Positions 1 through 9,609 of a DNA stretch of 64,000 nucleotides are shown in pieces. Source of the DNA: Synechococcus sp. CC9311. Lineage in GTDB: Bacteria > Cyanobacteriota > Cyanobacteriia > PCC-6307 > Cyanobiaceae. Position numbers and translations under genes: made by a program. The notes under the pieces were generated by a model. That model searched no databases. It was not told where the DNA came from and saw only the letters and a list, made by a program, of their open reading frames with translations. Every line of letters starts with the position of its first letter. Position 1 is the first letter of the stretch. The DNA lies in NCBI RefSeq assembly GCF_000014585.1, contig NC_008319.1, forward strand, positions 744,001 to 808,000. Reading direction: 5' to 3'.

Positions 1-897
1 CACGAAGCCCTCGAGGCTGGGCCTGGATTGGTGGCAACAACAACGGCGCTGCTTGGTGCCTTTGTAGAGCAGTACTTCGTGGAGGGATTTTTTCATGCGG
101 ATCCCCATCCCGGCAATCTCAAAGTGCTGGCCGATGGCAAGGTGATCCTGCTGGATGCGGGAATGGTGGGTCAGTTCGATCCACGTACGCGCAGCAACTT
201 GCTGGATCTTGTCTTGGCCCTGATTAACCAGGACGGAGCCCGGGCAACGGATGTGTTGGAGCAAATTGCGCCACCGGCACGGGGGGTGAAAGTGGATCGT
301 CAGCACTTGCAACGGCAGCTTGATCAGCTGATTGCCAAGAGTTTTTCCAAGCCATTGGAGGAGCTGAATTTCGCCCTATTTCTCGCCGCATTGCTGCAGC
401 TGGCTAATCGCTCAGGATTGAGGGTGCCTGGAACCCTTGGCCTGTTTGTGAAATCGGTCACCAACTTGGAGGGGGTCGGCAATTCTTTGAACCCGGCGTT
501 CAGTTTCACCGGGGAGATGCAGCCCTTGGTGGCTCAACTGCTCGCTCGTGCCGTGATGCTGCCTCAAGAGCGGCTGATGCAGTTTGGCCTTGATTTGCGC
601 AACCTCACGATTGACTCCCCGCGCCAGCTGAGTCAGCTGTTGCGGCGCTTCAGCAGTGACGACTTGGTGTTTGCCATTCAGCTGGAGGGGCTTGATGCCA
701 TGCGCGCCAGCTTGGACCGCATGTCGCAGCGGGTGTCCTTGGCAATTCTGGTGGCATCGCTATTGCTTAGTGCCACGGTGATGGCCACCTTGGCCCAACA
801 ACCTTTGCTCAGGAACGTTAGCGAGGGGTTATTTATTGGAGCCACCTTGTTTGGCCTCTGGCTGATTGTGTCGTTGCTGCGCTCTAGTCGTCGATGA
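1..897 (+). CDS. ABC1/AarF/UbiB-family atypical kinase, C-terminal part
   Basis: The reading frame is open from the first base, so the N-terminus lies outside the window. The visible part carries the kinase-like HADPHPGN catalytic loop followed by the LLDAG metal-binding motif (DFG equivalent), which defines the ABC1/ADCK/UbiB family. The last roughly 60 residues hold two hydrophobic segments, as expected for the membrane-anchored C-terminus of this family. In bacteria such proteins support quinone biosynthesis or lipid homeostasis; in cyanobacteria several paralogues exist and the exact role here cannot be read from sequence. The next gene lies on the opposite strand and converges with it. 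Confidence 0.9.
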   Translation, partial: HEALEAGPGLVATTTALLGAFVEQYFVEGFFHADPHPGNLKVLADGKVILLDAGMVGQFDPRTRSNLLDLVLALINQDGARATDVLEQIAPPARGVKVDRQHLQRQLDQLIAKSFSKPLEELNFALFLAALLQLANRSGLRVPGTLGLFVKSVTNLEGVGNSLNPAFSFTGEMQPLVAQLLARAVMLPQERLMQFGLDLRNLTIDSPRQLSQLLRRFSSDDLVFAIQLEGLDAMRASLDRMSQRVSLAILVASLLLSATVMATLAQQPLLRNVSEGLFIGATLFGLWLIVSLLRSSRR

Positions 898-928
898 GTG
901 CGATCAGGACGAGGCGCGTTTGTTGTTA

Positions 929-2545
929 TTAACGAAGCCAAGGGTGTTTGAGTCCAAAGAGATCCAGTTGATCCATCACGAGTTTGTTGATGGTGCGACC
1001 CAGTACAACCTGTGGTTCGTCGTCGCGAATCTGGATCACAGGGTGTTGAAGGGGCTGAGACTGCGTTGTTCCCGAGATGATCTTGCGTTTGAGCAGTGAA
1101 TTTCCGGCTTCTAAACCACACACATAGGCACGCTCCTGGCAGAGCCCTTTGGCGCCGAATTCCCGATCTCCCATCCGCACCCAATCTCCAGCGCAGACGA
1201 TCGAGGCCATCGACGTTTCCAGCGGTGGCCGCTGCTTGAAACTTCCCGGTGAAAACAATGACACCGACCCGGGATAACGCCGCACCTCCTGATCCACCAC
1301 CTGCGCTGTGCGGAAGGCCGGCTGCACCTTCGGCAACAACTCCTGCATGAGGCAATCGACAATCCCCTGATCGCTGAGTTCAGCAATTGCTGTGGCGTTA
1401 TAGAAGTCGCTTGCAATCACCGAGCCCTGTACTGGATCTGCACCCCAGAGCTCCTGCTGACTGTCCCTTTGCAGCTGATCGAGCATGAAGAAAGTGGCGC
1501 CGGATCCCCGAAGTGCCTGGAAACGCGACAACACATTGGCGGGCTCGGCAACCGGCACTGTGCGATCAAGCCACAAGCGCACGGACACCACATCAATGGC
1601 GCCGAGATTGCCTGCCCGCACCAGCTCCGGGGACAGAGCCGCGCACTCTGGGGAGTTGGTCATCAGTGCCCCCATCCCCTTAGCGCCCACCGCGAGCACC
1701 ACGGCATCCACATCGTTGATAACAGAGCTGCGGCCCGTGGCTAGCGAGAGGGTTTCAACGGAAGTCACCGTTGTTCCATTTGGGGAGACGTTCAGCCGCG
1801 ATGCCAACGTTCCCCCAAGCACTTCCAGATGATGTTGCTTGCGCAACCGCTGACTGAGCGGAGCCAACAGTTGCTCTGCGATGCTCTTGCGCTTGATCCA
1901 GCGCACATCAAAAGAATCCTGATGGGCCAGTGCGTAGTAGTACAGCAACTCCATCGTCACCGCCGCTGAGAGCTCCTCAGGTGGCTTGAACAGTCCCACC
2001 AGCAGGATCGGCCGAAGGAACTCATTGATCATCCGATCGCTGATCCGCAACTGTTTGAACAGCGTCAGTGCATCGATGCCGTCGTACTGCTGGTACACCG
2101 CATCGTTGCGGTTCAAATCGAGCATGGCTACCAGAAGTCCGGCGATGCTGAGCCGATCGGCTACTGGTAACCGCTTGAAGTTGTTGATTGTGGCGAAGGC
2201 CTGGCCCAGAGGGCTGGGTAGCTGCGGGCCATCACCGAACACTGGAGCTGTGGCTTCCAGACCGTTGGGGGACCAGAAGGCGCTGGTGGTGAACTCGGTG
2301 AAACGGTTGCCGAGTTTGAGTTCTTCCGTAAGGGCATTGATATTGGGGTAGTCCTTCCAAAACCCCCGCGTACCGGCCTCGAATGGTTTGCCGCTTGGGG
2401 TGGCGAGCGGGGTGCTGCCCGTTGGATCGTTCATCCCGTCGATCAAGGTCACCCGAACCCCGGCTTCGCAGAGGGATTTGGCGGCACCCCAGCCAGCCCA
2501 TCCCGCTCCGATTACAACCACATGGGAGGGGGTGTCGCTTGGCAT
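929..2545 (-). CDS. FAD-dependent oxidoreductase (amine oxidase / phytoene-desaturase-like)
   Basis: A 538-residue protein with an N-terminal Rossmann dinucleotide motif (G13-A-G15-W-A-G18) and a C-terminal FAD signature region (CAGDWVRMGDREFGAKG), typical of the amine oxidase/carotenoid desaturase superfamily. Length and layout match the NAD(P)-binding FAD proteins that cyanobacteria carry beside CrtP/CrtQ. The substrate is not evident, so no symbol is given. It converges with the ABC1 kinase gene and diverges from nadK across about 140 bp. Confidence 0.85.
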   Translation of the reverse strand: MPSDTPSHVVVIGAGWAGWGAAKSLCEAGVRVTLIDGMNDPTGSTPLATPSGKPFEAGTRGFWKDYPNINALTEELKLGNRFTEFTTSAFWSPNGLEATAPVFGDGPQLPSPLGQAFATINNFKRLPVADRLSIAGLLVAMLDLNRNDAVYQQYDGIDALTLFKQLRISDRMINEFLRPILLVGLFKPPEELSAAVTMELLYYYALAHQDSFDVRWIKRKSIAEQLLAPLSQRLRKQHHLEVLGGTLASRLNVSPNGTTVTSVETLSLATGRSSVINDVDAVVLAVGAKGMGALMTNSPECAALSPELVRAGNLGAIDVVSVRLWLDRTVPVAEPANVLSRFQALRGSGATFFMLDQLQRDSQQELWGADPVQGSVIASDFYNATAIAELSDQGIVDCLMQELLPKVQPAFRTAQVVDQEVRRYPGSVSLFSPGSFKQRPPLETSMASIVCAGDWVRMGDREFGAKGLCQERAYVCGLEAGNSLLKRKIISGTTQSQPLQHPVIQIRDDEPQVVLGRTINKLVMDQLDLFGLKHPWLR

Positions 2546-2684
2546 CGCTCGGACTTGCCACAGGTTGCGGTCTGAACGCTAATCAGGCCTGGTGGTGGGC
2601 CGGCGTTGGCTTCAAAAAACAACCTCACGCTGCTTGCAGCCGATTTTTCTCATAAAGTGACTTCGTTCTTTTGAAACGCGATCG

Positions 2685-3593
2685 GTGCCCAGGGTCGGAC
2701 TGATCGTGAATGACGGAAAGTCGCTCGCCGTAGAGACCGCTCAAACGATTCAGGAGCGTCTGGAGCTTGCCGGACATGACGTGGTGCGGGCCAGCAGTTC
2801 TGGAGGGATGGTGGGTTTCGCTAACCCAGATCAGCACCTGCGCATGTTGGGGTACAACGCCTGCGTGCCCGAGGGGTTTGATGACTCGATGGTGCTGGCA
2901 ATTGTGTTGGGAGGCGATGGCACAGTGCTGTCGGCTGCCCGACAAACGGCACCTATTGGTGTGCCGATTCTGACGATCAACACTGGCCATCTCGGCTTTC
3001 TTGCAGAGGCCTATCTGGGTGATCTTGATAAGGCTCTCGAGCAGATCCTCACCGATCGCTGGACGATCGAGGAGCGCGCCAACATGGTTGTGAGCGTGAT
3101 GCGCGGAGATCAAAGGCGCTGGGAAGCCCTGTCTCTTAACGAAATGGCGTTGCACCGTGAGCCACTCACCAGCATGTGCCATTTCGAGATTGCGATTGGC
3201 AGGCATGCGCCCGTAGATATCTCTGCTGATGGGGTGATCCTGTCGACGCCCACCGGATCCACGGCCTACGCCCTTAGCGCCGGTGGACCTGTGATCACCC
3301 CCGATTGCCCGGTGCTGCAGCTCACTCCGATCGCGGCTCATTCCTTGGCCTCGCGTGCGCTTGTTTTTAGTGATCAGGAACCGGTCACGGTGTTTCCTGC
3401 TACTCCTGAACGTCTGATGATGGTGGTGGACGGCAGTGCTGGTTGTTACGTCTGGCCTGAAGACCGGGTGTTGATCCGGCGCAGTGACCATCCCGTGCGC
3501 TTTGTGCGCTTGTCGGACCACGAGTTTTTCCAGGTATTGCGCAACAAGCTGGGCTGGGGACTCCCCCATGTGGCGAAGCCGGATCGTCCATGA
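2685..3593 (+). CDS. nadK: NAD kinase
   Basis: Phosphorylates NAD to NADP with ATP or polyphosphate in the cytosol. The 302-residue product has the family's GGDGT motif (residues 76-80), NTGHLGFL (99-106), and a downstream STPTGSTAY segment of the NAD-binding domain. It starts with GTG. Its stop overlaps the following regulator gene by 4 bp (ATGA), so the two are probably co-translated. Marine Synechococcus often carry two NAD kinases; this is one of them. Confidence 0.95.
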   Translation: MPRVGLIVNDGKSLAVETAQTIQERLELAGHDVVRASSSGGMVGFANPDQHLRMLGYNACVPEGFDDSMVLAIVLGGDGTVLSAARQTAPIGVPILTINTGHLGFLAEAYLGDLDKALEQILTDRWTIEERANMVVSVMRGDQRRWEALSLNEMALHREPLTSMCHFEIAIGRHAPVDISADGVILSTPTGSTAYALSAGGPVITPDCPVLQLTPIAAHSLASRALVFSDQEPVTVFPATPERLMMVVDGSAGCYVWPEDRVLIRRSDHPVRFVRLSDHEFFQVLRNKLGWGLPHVAKPDRP

Positions 3594-4273
3594 ATGAGCA
3601 GGGAGTGTTGTTGCTGGTTGGTTCTGAGGCCTTGCATCTCAAAGATCGCCTAGAGGCTTCGGGCTATCCAGCGTTGGAGTGGGGGGCTGGAAATAGCACC
3701 ATTGCAGCTTCTGGCCAGCAGCCGATAGCTGCGATCGTGTCGCCGGGCCAGATGCCTGAGGTGAGTGAGCTCCGCCAGAGGTTTGGAACGCTGCCGATTT
3801 TGCTGGGCGTGAACGAAGACAGCATTCAGGCTCGAGAGCTCTGCTTCAGTTCTGGGGCGGATGATTTCTGGTTGGCCACCAATGCACCGAGCGATCTCCT
3901 GCAACGCTTGCGCCTCCATCTTTCTCTTCAGAAACGCATGGAAGAGCTCCGTCCCGTGATCGTGGTTGGTGATTTACAGCTTGAAACCAGTAGCGGAATG
4001 GTGCGTCGTGGGACCCGGTCGATTGGCTTAACGGAGCGAGAATCGTCGTTGCTGCTGTTGCTGTTTAAGGAGCGGGGCAAGGCCGTGAGTCGTGATCAAA
4101 TCCTGCGTGAGGTTTGGCACGATGATCAAGGGGTGTCGAGCAATGTGGTGGAGGTGTATATCCGTTATTTGCGTCAGAAGCTTGAGGCGGCAGGCGACAC
4201 ACGCTTAATTCACACCATTCGTGGCCGTGGTTATTGCCTCAATAACGGCGTTCCTTTCCTGAAGAGCTCTTGA
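3590..4273 (+). CDS. OmpR-type DNA-binding regulator with a degenerate receiver domain
   Basis: The C-terminal 95 residues are a clear winged-helix Trans_reg_C domain ([27 protein letters not shown]). The N-terminal 120 residues have receiver-like spacing, but at the position where the phospho-accepting Asp normally ends beta-3 the sequence reads [11 protein letters not shown], with Ser instead of Asp. The acidic pair expected near the N-terminus is also absent. It is therefore likely an atypical, phosphorylation-independent regulator. It overlaps nadK by 4 bp and the next gene by 1 bp, forming a three-gene unit. Confidence 0.85.
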   Translation: MNEQGVLLLVGSEALHLKDRLEASGYPALEWGAGNSTIAASGQQPIAAIVSPGQMPEVSELRQRFGTLPILLGVNEDSIQARELCFSSGADDFWLATNAPSDLLQRLRLHLSLQKRMEELRPVIVVGDLQLETSSGMVRRGTRSIGLTERESSLLLLLFKERGKAVSRDQILREVWHDDQGVSSNVVEVYIRYLRQKLEAAGDTRLIHTIRGRGYCLNNGVPFLKSS

Positions 4274-4710
4274 TGGACGTATCTCCCCCCCAGCCACAGC
4301 AGTTGCCGCTTGAAGCTCAATGGTGCGTTCGCGACGACACCTGCGTGCTTTTAGAAGTGGCGGACCAGCCCGAAGAACAACGGCTTGGATTAATGCAACG
4401 TCCGGCTTTGCCGCCTCTGAGGGGAATGTGGTTTCCGTTTAAGCCGGCACGCCCGTTGCGCTTTTGGATGCTGAATACGATTGCGCCACTCGACATGGTG
4501 TTTGTGCACCAGGGGGAGGTGATTGCGATTGAGGCTGATGTGCCCATTTGTCCAGCAATGCCCTGCAAGTCGTTTGGGCCGATGGCTGACGCGGACGGTG
4601 TGATCGAGCTACGGGCTGGAGAGGCTAAGCGCCTGGGGGTTGGCGTTGGGAACGCGGTGGTGATCGAAACGATCCAATCCGTGACGCCAAGCAATGACGC
4701 CAGCGAATGA
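4273..4710 (+). CDS. DUF192 family protein
   Basis: A 145-residue DUF192 (COG1430) protein, recognisable by EEQRLGLMQRP, MWFPF, MLNTIAPLDMVFV, and ELRAGEAKRLGV. The ATG at 4273 overlaps the preceding TGA by one base (TGATG). I prefer it to the upstream TTG because this overlap allows coupled translation. No N-terminal signal peptide is visible, unlike many secreted DUF192 proteins. The function of the family is not established. Confidence 0.85.
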   Translation: MDVSPPQPQQLPLEAQWCVRDDTCVLLEVADQPEEQRLGLMQRPALPPLRGMWFPFKPARPLRFWMLNTIAPLDMVFVHQGEVIAIEADVPICPAMPCKSFGPMADADGVIELRAGEAKRLGVGVGNAVVIETIQSVTPSNDASE

Positions 4711-4767
4711 ATTGGGAATGGCACGAGCTGGTGGCTCTGGCGTTACGTTTAAGTTGCGCAGGCGTGC

Positions 4768-4893
4768 CTAGCTGAAGAATCCTTTGGATTGAAGCCACAG
4801 CCCAACGGCGAGCAAGGGGCCAACGCCTGCAATGAAAAGAGTGATCTTGAGGCGCAGGGGTGACACCTGGGGTTTGCTTTCTCGGATTGCCAT
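4768..4893 (-). CDS. Small single-span membrane protein (41 aa)
   Basis: A 41-codon ORF starting MAIRESKPQVSPLRLKITLF and ending SKGFFS, with one hydrophobic span (about residues 17-35). The shape, with a short polar N-terminus, a basic Arg/Lys pair and one helix, is that of conserved small membrane proteins I recall from marine picocyanobacteria. The role is unknown. It sits between the DUF192 gene and cobL, on the cobL strand and just downstream of it. Confidence 0.6.
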   Translation of the reverse strand: MAIRESKPQVSPLRLKITLFIAGVGPLLAVGLWLQSKGFFS

Positions 4894-4948
4894 CCTGCGA
4901 GTTTCAAACTGCTTGATTCTGCCCTTTTTCGCTCGATGGCGTCAGTCC

Positions 4949-6217
4949 TCAGTCCTGTGGGGGAGCGCTTCCCTTGAGGATCAACACCGGATTCATGGGA
5001 GCAAGCCGCGTGCCATCGGCAAGGGGTTGGCCTCGCCAGGCTTGCTGCTGACTGACTTTCACGGAGTACTTGGCAGCTTCGAGCACGGGACGCAGCTCCG
5101 CCATGGCTTCCAGGGTGGCCAGGGGGATCACCACTTCACCCTTGGGGGCCATGCACTGGATCACGTGCTCCAGCAGGGATCGACGTTTGCGGCCACCGCC
5201 ACCAATGAGCACGCGATCGGGAGCCGCTAAGACTGCAGGCACATTGTTGAGTTCTTCCATCGCATCGCCTTCCATCACCGCGGCGGGTTGAACGCCGAGG
5301 CGTGCTGCATTCGCGGTGATCAGTGAGGACCCGCCGCTGCGCTGTTCAATGCAAAGCAAGCGCAATTGAGGCCGCAGCCGCAGCGCTTCGAGGCCAACGC
5401 TGCCAGTGCCAGCACCCAGATCCCAGAGCACGCCATGTGCAGGAAGGTTGAGCTCAGCGAGCAATTGGATCCTCACCTCCCGTTTGGTCATCAAGCCAGG
5501 TCGGTCGGCGTGTTGAAGAAACACACCATCCTCCAGGCCAAAGAGTGGAAGTTGATCGGCTGGTGGAGTCGCTTGAGCTTCCGCGAGCAACACCACCAGA
5601 TGGAGTGGGTGCAAATCGCTAGGCGTTGCTTGGGATGGGTCGAGCTTTTGCACCCGCTCACTGCTGTGGCCTAGCGATTCGCATAGCCAGAGGGCATAGG
5701 CCGATTCCAGCCCGCTGCTGTGCAAGCTTTGGCGGACCTCGTCTACGCCACCGCGACTGGGATCGGTGAGCACGGCCAAGGCGCTTGGGCGTTGCTGCAA
5801 TCGCTGAGCCAGGGGAGCAGGATCGCGGCCATGCAAGCTGATCCATTGGGCGTCCTGCCATGGCCTGCCCAGTCGGGCAAATGCCAGTTGCAACGAGGAG
5901 GGGCCTGGATGAAAGCGCAGGCGTTCGCGTCCCAGGCGCTCGATCAAGATCCGGCCGATGCCGAACCACAACGGATCACCGCTGGCCAGCACCACCGCGC
6001 GCTGATCGCTCCCAAGGGCAAGCAACTCCTCGCTCAGAGCGATTGGATTATCACTGGCGATGCAACGCAGGTCTGCTGGGCACGCAGACCATTGCTGCAG
6101 TGCAGGTAGCAACCGTTTTGGGGCTGCCAACAGGTGGGCCTGCTCCACCAAGAGCTGAGCTCCGGGTGGGAGCGAGCCGGGAGCACCGGCGTCGGTGCCG
6201 ATCACATCGATCATCAC
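4949..6217 (-). CDS. cobL: Precorrin-6Y C5,15-methyltransferase (decarboxylating), CbiE-CbiT fusion
   Basis: A 422-residue fusion: residues 1 to about 205 are a CbiE-type tetrapyrrole methyltransferase (IDVIGTDAGAP start, VVLASGDPLWFGIG) and the remainder a CbiT-type SAM methyltransferase (LWDLGAGTGSVGLEAL). It methylates C5 and C15 of the corrin ring and decarboxylates the C12 acetate in cobalamin (pseudocobalamin in marine Synechococcus) synthesis. Length fits the fused CobL form. No cobalamin riboswitch was seen upstream. Confidence 0.92.
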   Translation of the reverse strand: MMIDVIGTDAGAPGSLPPGAQLLVEQAHLLAAPKRLLPALQQWSACPADLRCIASDNPIALSEELLALGSDQRAVVLASGDPLWFGIGRILIERLGRERLRFHPGPSSLQLAFARLGRPWQDAQWISLHGRDPAPLAQRLQQRPSALAVLTDPSRGGVDEVRQSLHSSGLESAYALWLCESLGHSSERVQKLDPSQATPSDLHPLHLVVLLAEAQATPPADQLPLFGLEDGVFLQHADRPGLMTKREVRIQLLAELNLPAHGVLWDLGAGTGSVGLEALRLRPQLRLLCIEQRSGGSSLITANAARLGVQPAAVMEGDAMEELNNVPAVLAAPDRVLIGGGGRKRRSLLEHVIQCMAPKGEVVIPLATLEAMAELRPVLEAAKYSVKVSQQQAWRGQPLADGTRLAPMNPVLILKGSAPPQD

Positions 6218-6368
6218 GCCATTGTGCTGCGTTCAGCTCAACGCCTTTTGCTCTCGATGTTGCTCAGCGGCGCACTCGACCGAGTGAGTGGCAGGACAAA
6301 CCCTTGCGGCGGCTGAAAATAGACAGGTTTAGACGGAAATCCTTGAGGTTATTGGTTGTCGTTGGCGG

Positions 6369-7385
6369 TTACTGATTGGCATTCAATAGGGTTTGTCTCG
6401 GAGTTTCGCCATATTGGTTTTGATAGGCAGCGGAAAAATGTCCACGACTTGTGAAGCCAAAGTGATTGGCAACATCACCTACTTTGTTTAATTCCAACGA
6501 ATTACGTAATTCAATCGATCTGAGTACACAGTTCACTTGTTCTAGGCGAATTAATCTCAGTATTTCCATTGGCCCCATCTTGAAATTTTCTTTGCAACCT
6601 TGTATGAGGGTTCGCCGTGAGCTAAATAGAATATCGCTGACATCATCAAGTTTTAGAGGTTTGGTGCTGTTTTCGAATCCCCAGTTGATAAATTCGTGAA
6701 TAAGTTGTTGGCGAGGTGCTATTTCAAATAATTTAAAGCACTGGCTTTTTGTGCCCTTAAACACTTCGAGCATCAATGTGAAAATGTGACAAGTGTGTAG
6801 TGATCGAAGCTCCAAATTGATCAATGGATTTTTAAAATGCCAAGCAAATTGCTGAACGATTTTCGTGTAAAGATTAGGCGGTAACTTCAGCGAATTGCTT
6901 GTATAGAGAGTTTCTAATAGTTCAAGTTGTCCGCAGTGCGCAAGGAAACCGCTGAATTTCTTGGCTGAGGCGATCGCAATCAAACTTGTTGATCCCGCTG
7001 TTAATTGAAAGTGGCTTTCTGTGAGGTCAGGTTTAAATCCATGTAGAGAAAAGGGCTCAATCGCTTGGCAAAAAATTCGATGGTCATCGAAATTGCCACT
7101 GATTTCTAAGCTAAAGCAGATGCAATCATTCCCGCGCTCGCCGTTGAGTAAGAGCAGCTGATTGGTTTGAATGCTGAGGATGCTGAGGTCTTTGAGGTGG
7201 ACCACAGAAAAGTGGCCCTCAAGAGGACCGGAGGACAGCTGCAGAACGTCAAAAACTTTCCCCAGCCTCAATAGTGCAGCTGCTAACTCGCTGGCGCTGT
7301 TGAAGTTCGTGCTCCAACTGACGCGTGCAGACGTTGCGGAGGGGATGGAGAACTGGCTAAGTGTTGCGCTTGGCATTTGCAACAT
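6369..7385 (-). CDS. AraC-family transcriptional regulator
   Basis: A 338-residue protein with a C-terminal double helix-turn-helix of the AraC/XylS type: the last 100 residues contain the second recognition helix (VGDVANHFGFTSRGHFSAAY) and the conserved YGETPRQTL ending. The N-terminal 220 residues have no recognised ligand domain but resemble the long sensor half of PchR-like regulators. It is AT-richer than the adjoining core genes and divergently placed from the sulfotransferase gene, which could be its target (inference). Confidence 0.85.
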   Translation of the reverse strand: MLQMPSATLSQFSIPSATSARVSWSTNFNSASELAAALLRLGKVFDVLQLSSGPLEGHFSVVHLKDLSILSIQTNQLLLLNGERGNDCICFSLEISGNFDDHRIFCQAIEPFSLHGFKPDLTESHFQLTAGSTSLIAIASAKKFSGFLAHCGQLELLETLYTSNSLKLPPNLYTKIVQQFAWHFKNPLINLELRSLHTCHIFTLMLEVFKGTKSQCFKLFEIAPRQQLIHEFINWGFENSTKPLKLDDVSDILFSSRRTLIQGCKENFKMGPMEILRLIRLEQVNCVLRSIELRNSLELNKVGDVANHFGFTSRGHFSAAYQNQYGETPRQTLLNANQ

Positions 7386-7510
7386 GCTTCACGCCTCTTG
7401 CAACGACGCTGCAGATTATGCATAAATTTTCCAATAACTGGCGAATTGCTCATGCAAGTGAGAATTTGCGAAAATTGTCGTTTCCCAAATAGCTGTGTTG
7501 CTGCAGCTGT

Positions 7511-8599
7511 GTGCTGCTGTTTCCAGAGGTGGTGTTGTCCTTTTCCAGCCTTTCCGACGCGTTAGTTGCCGGGGGATGCATTCGTCCCACCACGTTGCTT
7601 GCGGGTTTAAGGCATGGCGCGGTTTCGCCTAGGCGTTTCCCAGTGGCCCTGCTGCTCACGGCCAGTGGCTTGATTGTGGAACCGTTTGCTTGGTTGCAAA
7701 CACTTTGGTTTCAGCGCGGGATTCAGGCTTGCACTTGCCCTGATGACCCGGTGGTGGTGATTGGTCACTGGCGCAGTGGCACCACCTATCTGCATCAACT
7801 TTTGGCGGCTGATCCAGGTGCCGCAACCGCTTGCAACCACTTCACCATTGCTCCGCAGGCTGCCTTGGTGCTGAAACCTCTGCTCAAGCCCTTGATGAAG
7901 TGGATGATGACACAGCATCGTCCAATCGATGCTGTGCCCTGGGGGGCAGAGGATCCCCAGGAAGACGAGGTGGGGTTGGCCCGGCTCACGATGGATACCA
8001 ACATGGCTGGCGTTGCTTTTCCTCAGAATTACCCAAGGCATTTCCGCCGAGCCGTGCTCAACAGCACGGTGGAGTTTGAGCAGACGTTGCTTCAGTTCAC
8101 AAGGCTTACCTGGCTGCATGAGGGAGCTGGTAAAACCCATCTGGTAATCAAAAATTCTGCGCACACCGCTCGGATTGCTCTACTTCTCCGTCTCTTTCCG
8201 CGGGCTCGCTTTGTCTATTTGCATCGGCGGCCGATCGATTCGGTTCGTTCACTGGTTCAAGTGAAGCAGCGCCTGGCTCACTTGGTGGGTTTGCAAGAGC
8301 CTCCATCCAGCCTCCAGCAAGTGGAGGAAACAGTGGCGGCCCATGACCAATTGCAAAAGGCCTTCGCGCGTTCGCGGCATTTGATCCCAAAGGGGCAGCT
8401 CGTGGAGATCGCTTATGACGACTTGGTGCAGTCCCCTCTGATCACGCTGCAGCAGATCTACAGCGCTCTTCAGATCAGCGGCTGGGGCTCAGCGCGCGAT
8501 GCCATTGCGGCGCGCATCGCCATGGGTGCGGCCTATCAAGCCGAGGCGGTTGTGTTGGAGCCGGAGGCTGAGCAACGCCTGCAGGCCTTGCTCAGCTGA
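7511..8599 (+). CDS. Sulfotransferase family protein
   Basis: A 362-residue protein with the 5'-phosphosulfate-binding loop GHWRSGTT (residues 85-92) and a later RFVYLHRRPIDSVRS 3'-phosphate-binding segment, both diagnostic of PAPS-dependent sulfotransferases. The proposed start is a GTG. The region before residue 80 is poorly conserved, so the true start may be further in. Acceptor substrate unknown; in cyanobacteria such enzymes may sulfate surface glycans or lipids. Confidence 0.85.
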   Translation: MLLFPEVVLSFSSLSDALVAGGCIRPTTLLAGLRHGAVSPRRFPVALLLTASGLIVEPFAWLQTLWFQRGIQACTCPDDPVVVIGHWRSGTTYLHQLLAADPGAATACNHFTIAPQAALVLKPLLKPLMKWMMTQHRPIDAVPWGAEDPQEDEVGLARLTMDTNMAGVAFPQNYPRHFRRAVLNSTVEFEQTLLQFTRLTWLHEGAGKTHLVIKNSAHTARIALLLRLFPRARFVYLHRRPIDSVRSLVQVKQRLAHLVGLQEPPSSLQQVEETVAAHDQLQKAFARSRHLIPKGQLVEIAYDDLVQSPLITLQQIYSALQISGWGSARDAIAARIAMGAAYQAEAVVLEPEAEQRLQALLS

Positions 8600-8613
8600 G
8601 CCGGCGTTGTCTC

Positions 8614-9609
8614 CTACTGACCGAAGGCCACCTGACAGGCCGCATTCAGCAATTGGGCCTCATTGGCATTCATCGGTGTTCCGCCGTTGAGGGTTCCATT
8701 GCGGCAGTTGGCGTTGAAGCGCACGGTGTCGTAGCCGTTGTCGGCTTCAAAACTCACCACATCCCCAGTTGCCGTCACGCTTGGGTAGTAGAGCGTGTAA
8801 TCGGAGTTTGGGACTTCGATGTAGCTCACTTGGCTGGACTGAGCTGAATTCACCAAGCTGTTGATGGTGCCAAAGGTGGCCATGCCAGCAAGACCCCAGG
8901 CTGCTGCTTGACCGGGATACCAACGCCAATTGTTGTAGTAAGACCCGCCGTACCAGCCGTTGTTCCAGGGGCGGTTGTTCGACCAGTTCGACCCGCTGTA
9001 CCAACCATTGCCGTAGCGATCCCAGTTGTTGACTGCATCGCGGCGGGTCTTGGAGCGATTGTTCACCCGATCACTCCGGCCGCTCTGGCGTTGATCCGTT
9101 CGGTTTGTGCGTCCCTGCTGACGGGAATCAATGTTGCTGTTGCGAGTGTTTTGGCGCGTTCCCCGATTGTCTCCGCGGCTGGTTTGACGCTGATCACGGG
9201 TGCCGGCGCGTGAGCTTTGCCGATTGCTGCTAGTGCTGCTGCGCGTGGTTTGGCGGTTGCTGCGGGTGGATTGCCGAGTGCCCTGGCGGCTGCCGCTGTA
9301 GGAACTGAAACCTGTTCGTCCACTGCTGGACCGATTGCTGGAGCGGGAACCACTGCTGCGCGAACTGCTGCGCGAACTGCTCCGAGAACTGCTGCGGGAA
9401 CCACTGCTTCGCGATCCACCTCCTCTTGAGCCACCGCCTCTGGAGCCACCGCCGCCTCGTCCGCCGCGTTGGCTGATCAGGAGTTCTTCTGTGGCGGTAG
9501 GTGTTGCTGCTTCAAGGGGGGTTTGGGCTGAGAGGGCTGCTGCCGGTTGCAGCATCAGCAAGAGCCCGATCGCTCCTGACAGACCTGTTTTTTTAGCTTT
9601 GCTGCTCAT
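8614..9609 (-). CDS. Secreted Ser/Arg/Gly-rich protein with a C-terminal globular region
   Basis: I choose the ATG at 9609 because it overlaps the stop of the upstream gene by 4 bp (ATGA) and gives a clean signal peptide (MSSKAKKTG then a hydrophobic stretch ending in Ala-rich sequence). After it come a Gly/Arg/Ser repeat tract (about residues 45-100, mostly SRSS-type units), a Gln/Arg/Thr/Asn-rich linker, a Trp/Tyr/Asn-rich patch (about 190-235), and a roughly 90-residue C-terminal domain with two cysteines. The composition suggests a cell-surface or periplasmic protein with a basic, disordered stalk. Function unknown. Confidence 0.75.
   Translation of the reverse strand: MSSKAKKTGLSGAIGLLLMLQPAAALSAQTPLEAATPTATEELLISQRGGRGGGGSRGGGSRGGGSRSSGSRSSSRSSSRSSSRSSGSRSSNRSSSGRTGFSSYSGSRQGTRQSTRSNRQTTRSSTSSNRQSSRAGTRDQRQTSRGDNRGTRQNTRNSNIDSRQQGRTNRTDQRQSGRSDRVNNRSKTRRDAVNNWDRYGNGWYSGSNWSNNRPWNNGWYGGSYYNNWRWYPGQAAAWGLAGMATFGTINSLVNSAQSSQVSYIEVPNSDYTLYYPSVTATGDVVSFEADNGYDTVRFNANCRNGTLNGGTPMNANEAQLLNAACQVAFGQ

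Noticed and set aside
678-1355. 225-codon minus-strand ORF
   Set aside because: Lies in another frame within the FAD oxidoreductase gene and the end of the kinase gene; a shadow ORF.
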